Below are positions 63,936 to 64,000 of a DNA stretch of 64,000 bases, piece by piece (the first letter of the stretch is position 1; every line of letters begins with the position of its first letter). The stretch lies in NCBI RefSeq assembly GCF_020524165.1, contig NZ_JAIVKU010000003.1, positions 685,205 through 749,204 of the forward strand, read 5' to 3'. The notes below the pieces were generated by a model. It was not told where the DNA came from. It searched no databases and saw only the letters and a list, made by a program, of their open reading frames with translations. Position numbers and translations under genes: made by a program. Origin of the DNA: Guptibacillus hwajinpoensis (GTDB taxonomy: Bacteria > Bacillota > Bacilli > Bacillales > Guptibacillaceae).

Positions 63936-64000
63936 GCATTTAATAAACAGTTCTCGTGAGCTCCAATCTCTTCGTTTCATAAACGCTCGTCTCCGCTTTT

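Noticed and set aside
1..64000. CRISPR arrays, insertion sequences, prophage or integrative elements
   Set aside because: No regularly spaced repeats other than the safA coding repeats, no transposase or integrase, and no target duplications were found; gene order is that of a core chromosome region.

Overview
The window is a stretch of chromosome from a spore-forming, rod-shaped low-GC Gram-positive bacterium of the family Bacillaceae. The evidence is the gene order murI-gerM-rph, tig-clpX-lonB-lonA-engB, the hemAXCDBL operon, spoVID-ysxE-valS-folC, mreBCD-minCD-spoIVFAB, rplU-prp-rpmA-spo0B-obg-pheBA, niaR-nifS | nadBCA and safA-yrbC-bofC, which matches the Bacillus subtilis layout closely. 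Sporulation genes occur throughout, Shine-Dalgarno sequences are strong, and TTG and GTG starts are common. Some features differ from B. subtilis: an RNase E/G-family gene between spoIVFB and rplU, a diguanylate cyclase between folC and comC, an amino-acid ABC transporter between engB and hemA, and glcT-ptsGHI next to the MarR-murI pair. No insertion sequence, prophage, CRISPR array or rRNA was seen. The organism is therefore probably not B. subtilis itself but a relative; the genus cannot be fixed by reading alone.

Layout. 1-4.5 kb: end of glcT, a GlcT-controlled antitermination site and the general PTS operon ptsG-ptsH-ptsI. 4.7-9.4 kb: MarR regulator, glutamate racemase, spore lipoprotein GerM, RNase PH, house-cleaning NTPase and a small phosphoesterase. 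9.5-19.1 kb: one tRNA-Arg, a TPR protein, then the protein quality-control block (trigger factor, ClpX, LonB, LonA) and the GTPase EngB. 19.4-21.7 kb: amino-acid ABC importer. 21.7-28.7 kb: a small membrane protein and the haem pathway from glutamyl-tRNA to uroporphyrinogen III. 28.8-31.9 kb: spore coat genes (spoVID, an unrecognised protein, ysxE). 32.0-36.4 kb: T-box-controlled valS, then folC. 36.5-41.9 kb: diguanylate cyclase, prepilin peptidase, spoIIB, maf, radC. 42.0-46.1 kb: cell shape and division-site selection (mreBCD, minCD). 46.2-53.5 kb: SpoIVFA/B, RNase E/G, ribosomal proteins L21 and L27 with the L27-processing protease, Spo0B, Obg and phenylalanine synthesis. 53.6-58.9 kb: NAD synthesis genes around one divergent NiaR operator. 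59.1-63.9 kb: repeat-rich SafA, a kinase-fold protein, a spore lipoprotein, YebC-family protein and BofC.

How the genes work together. Several systems are nearly complete here: PTS phosphoryl transfer (EI to HPr to EIIA/B/C), haem precursor synthesis, de novo NAD synthesis with its repressor and cysteine desulfurase, and Lon/Clp proteolysis. Sporulation genes span engulfment (SpoIIB), the sigma-K checkpoint (SpoIVFA, SpoIVFB, BofC), phosphorelay (Spo0B) and coat assembly (SpoVID, SafA). The most interesting accessory pattern is that both LysM-containing coat morphogenetic genes, spoVID and safA, are followed by kinase-fold genes. One copy (ysxE) has lost catalytic residues while the other (after safA) keeps them and begins inside safA, with a terminator hairpin in its first codons. 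SafA itself carries seven near-identical repeats that each contain a Gln-Lys pair.
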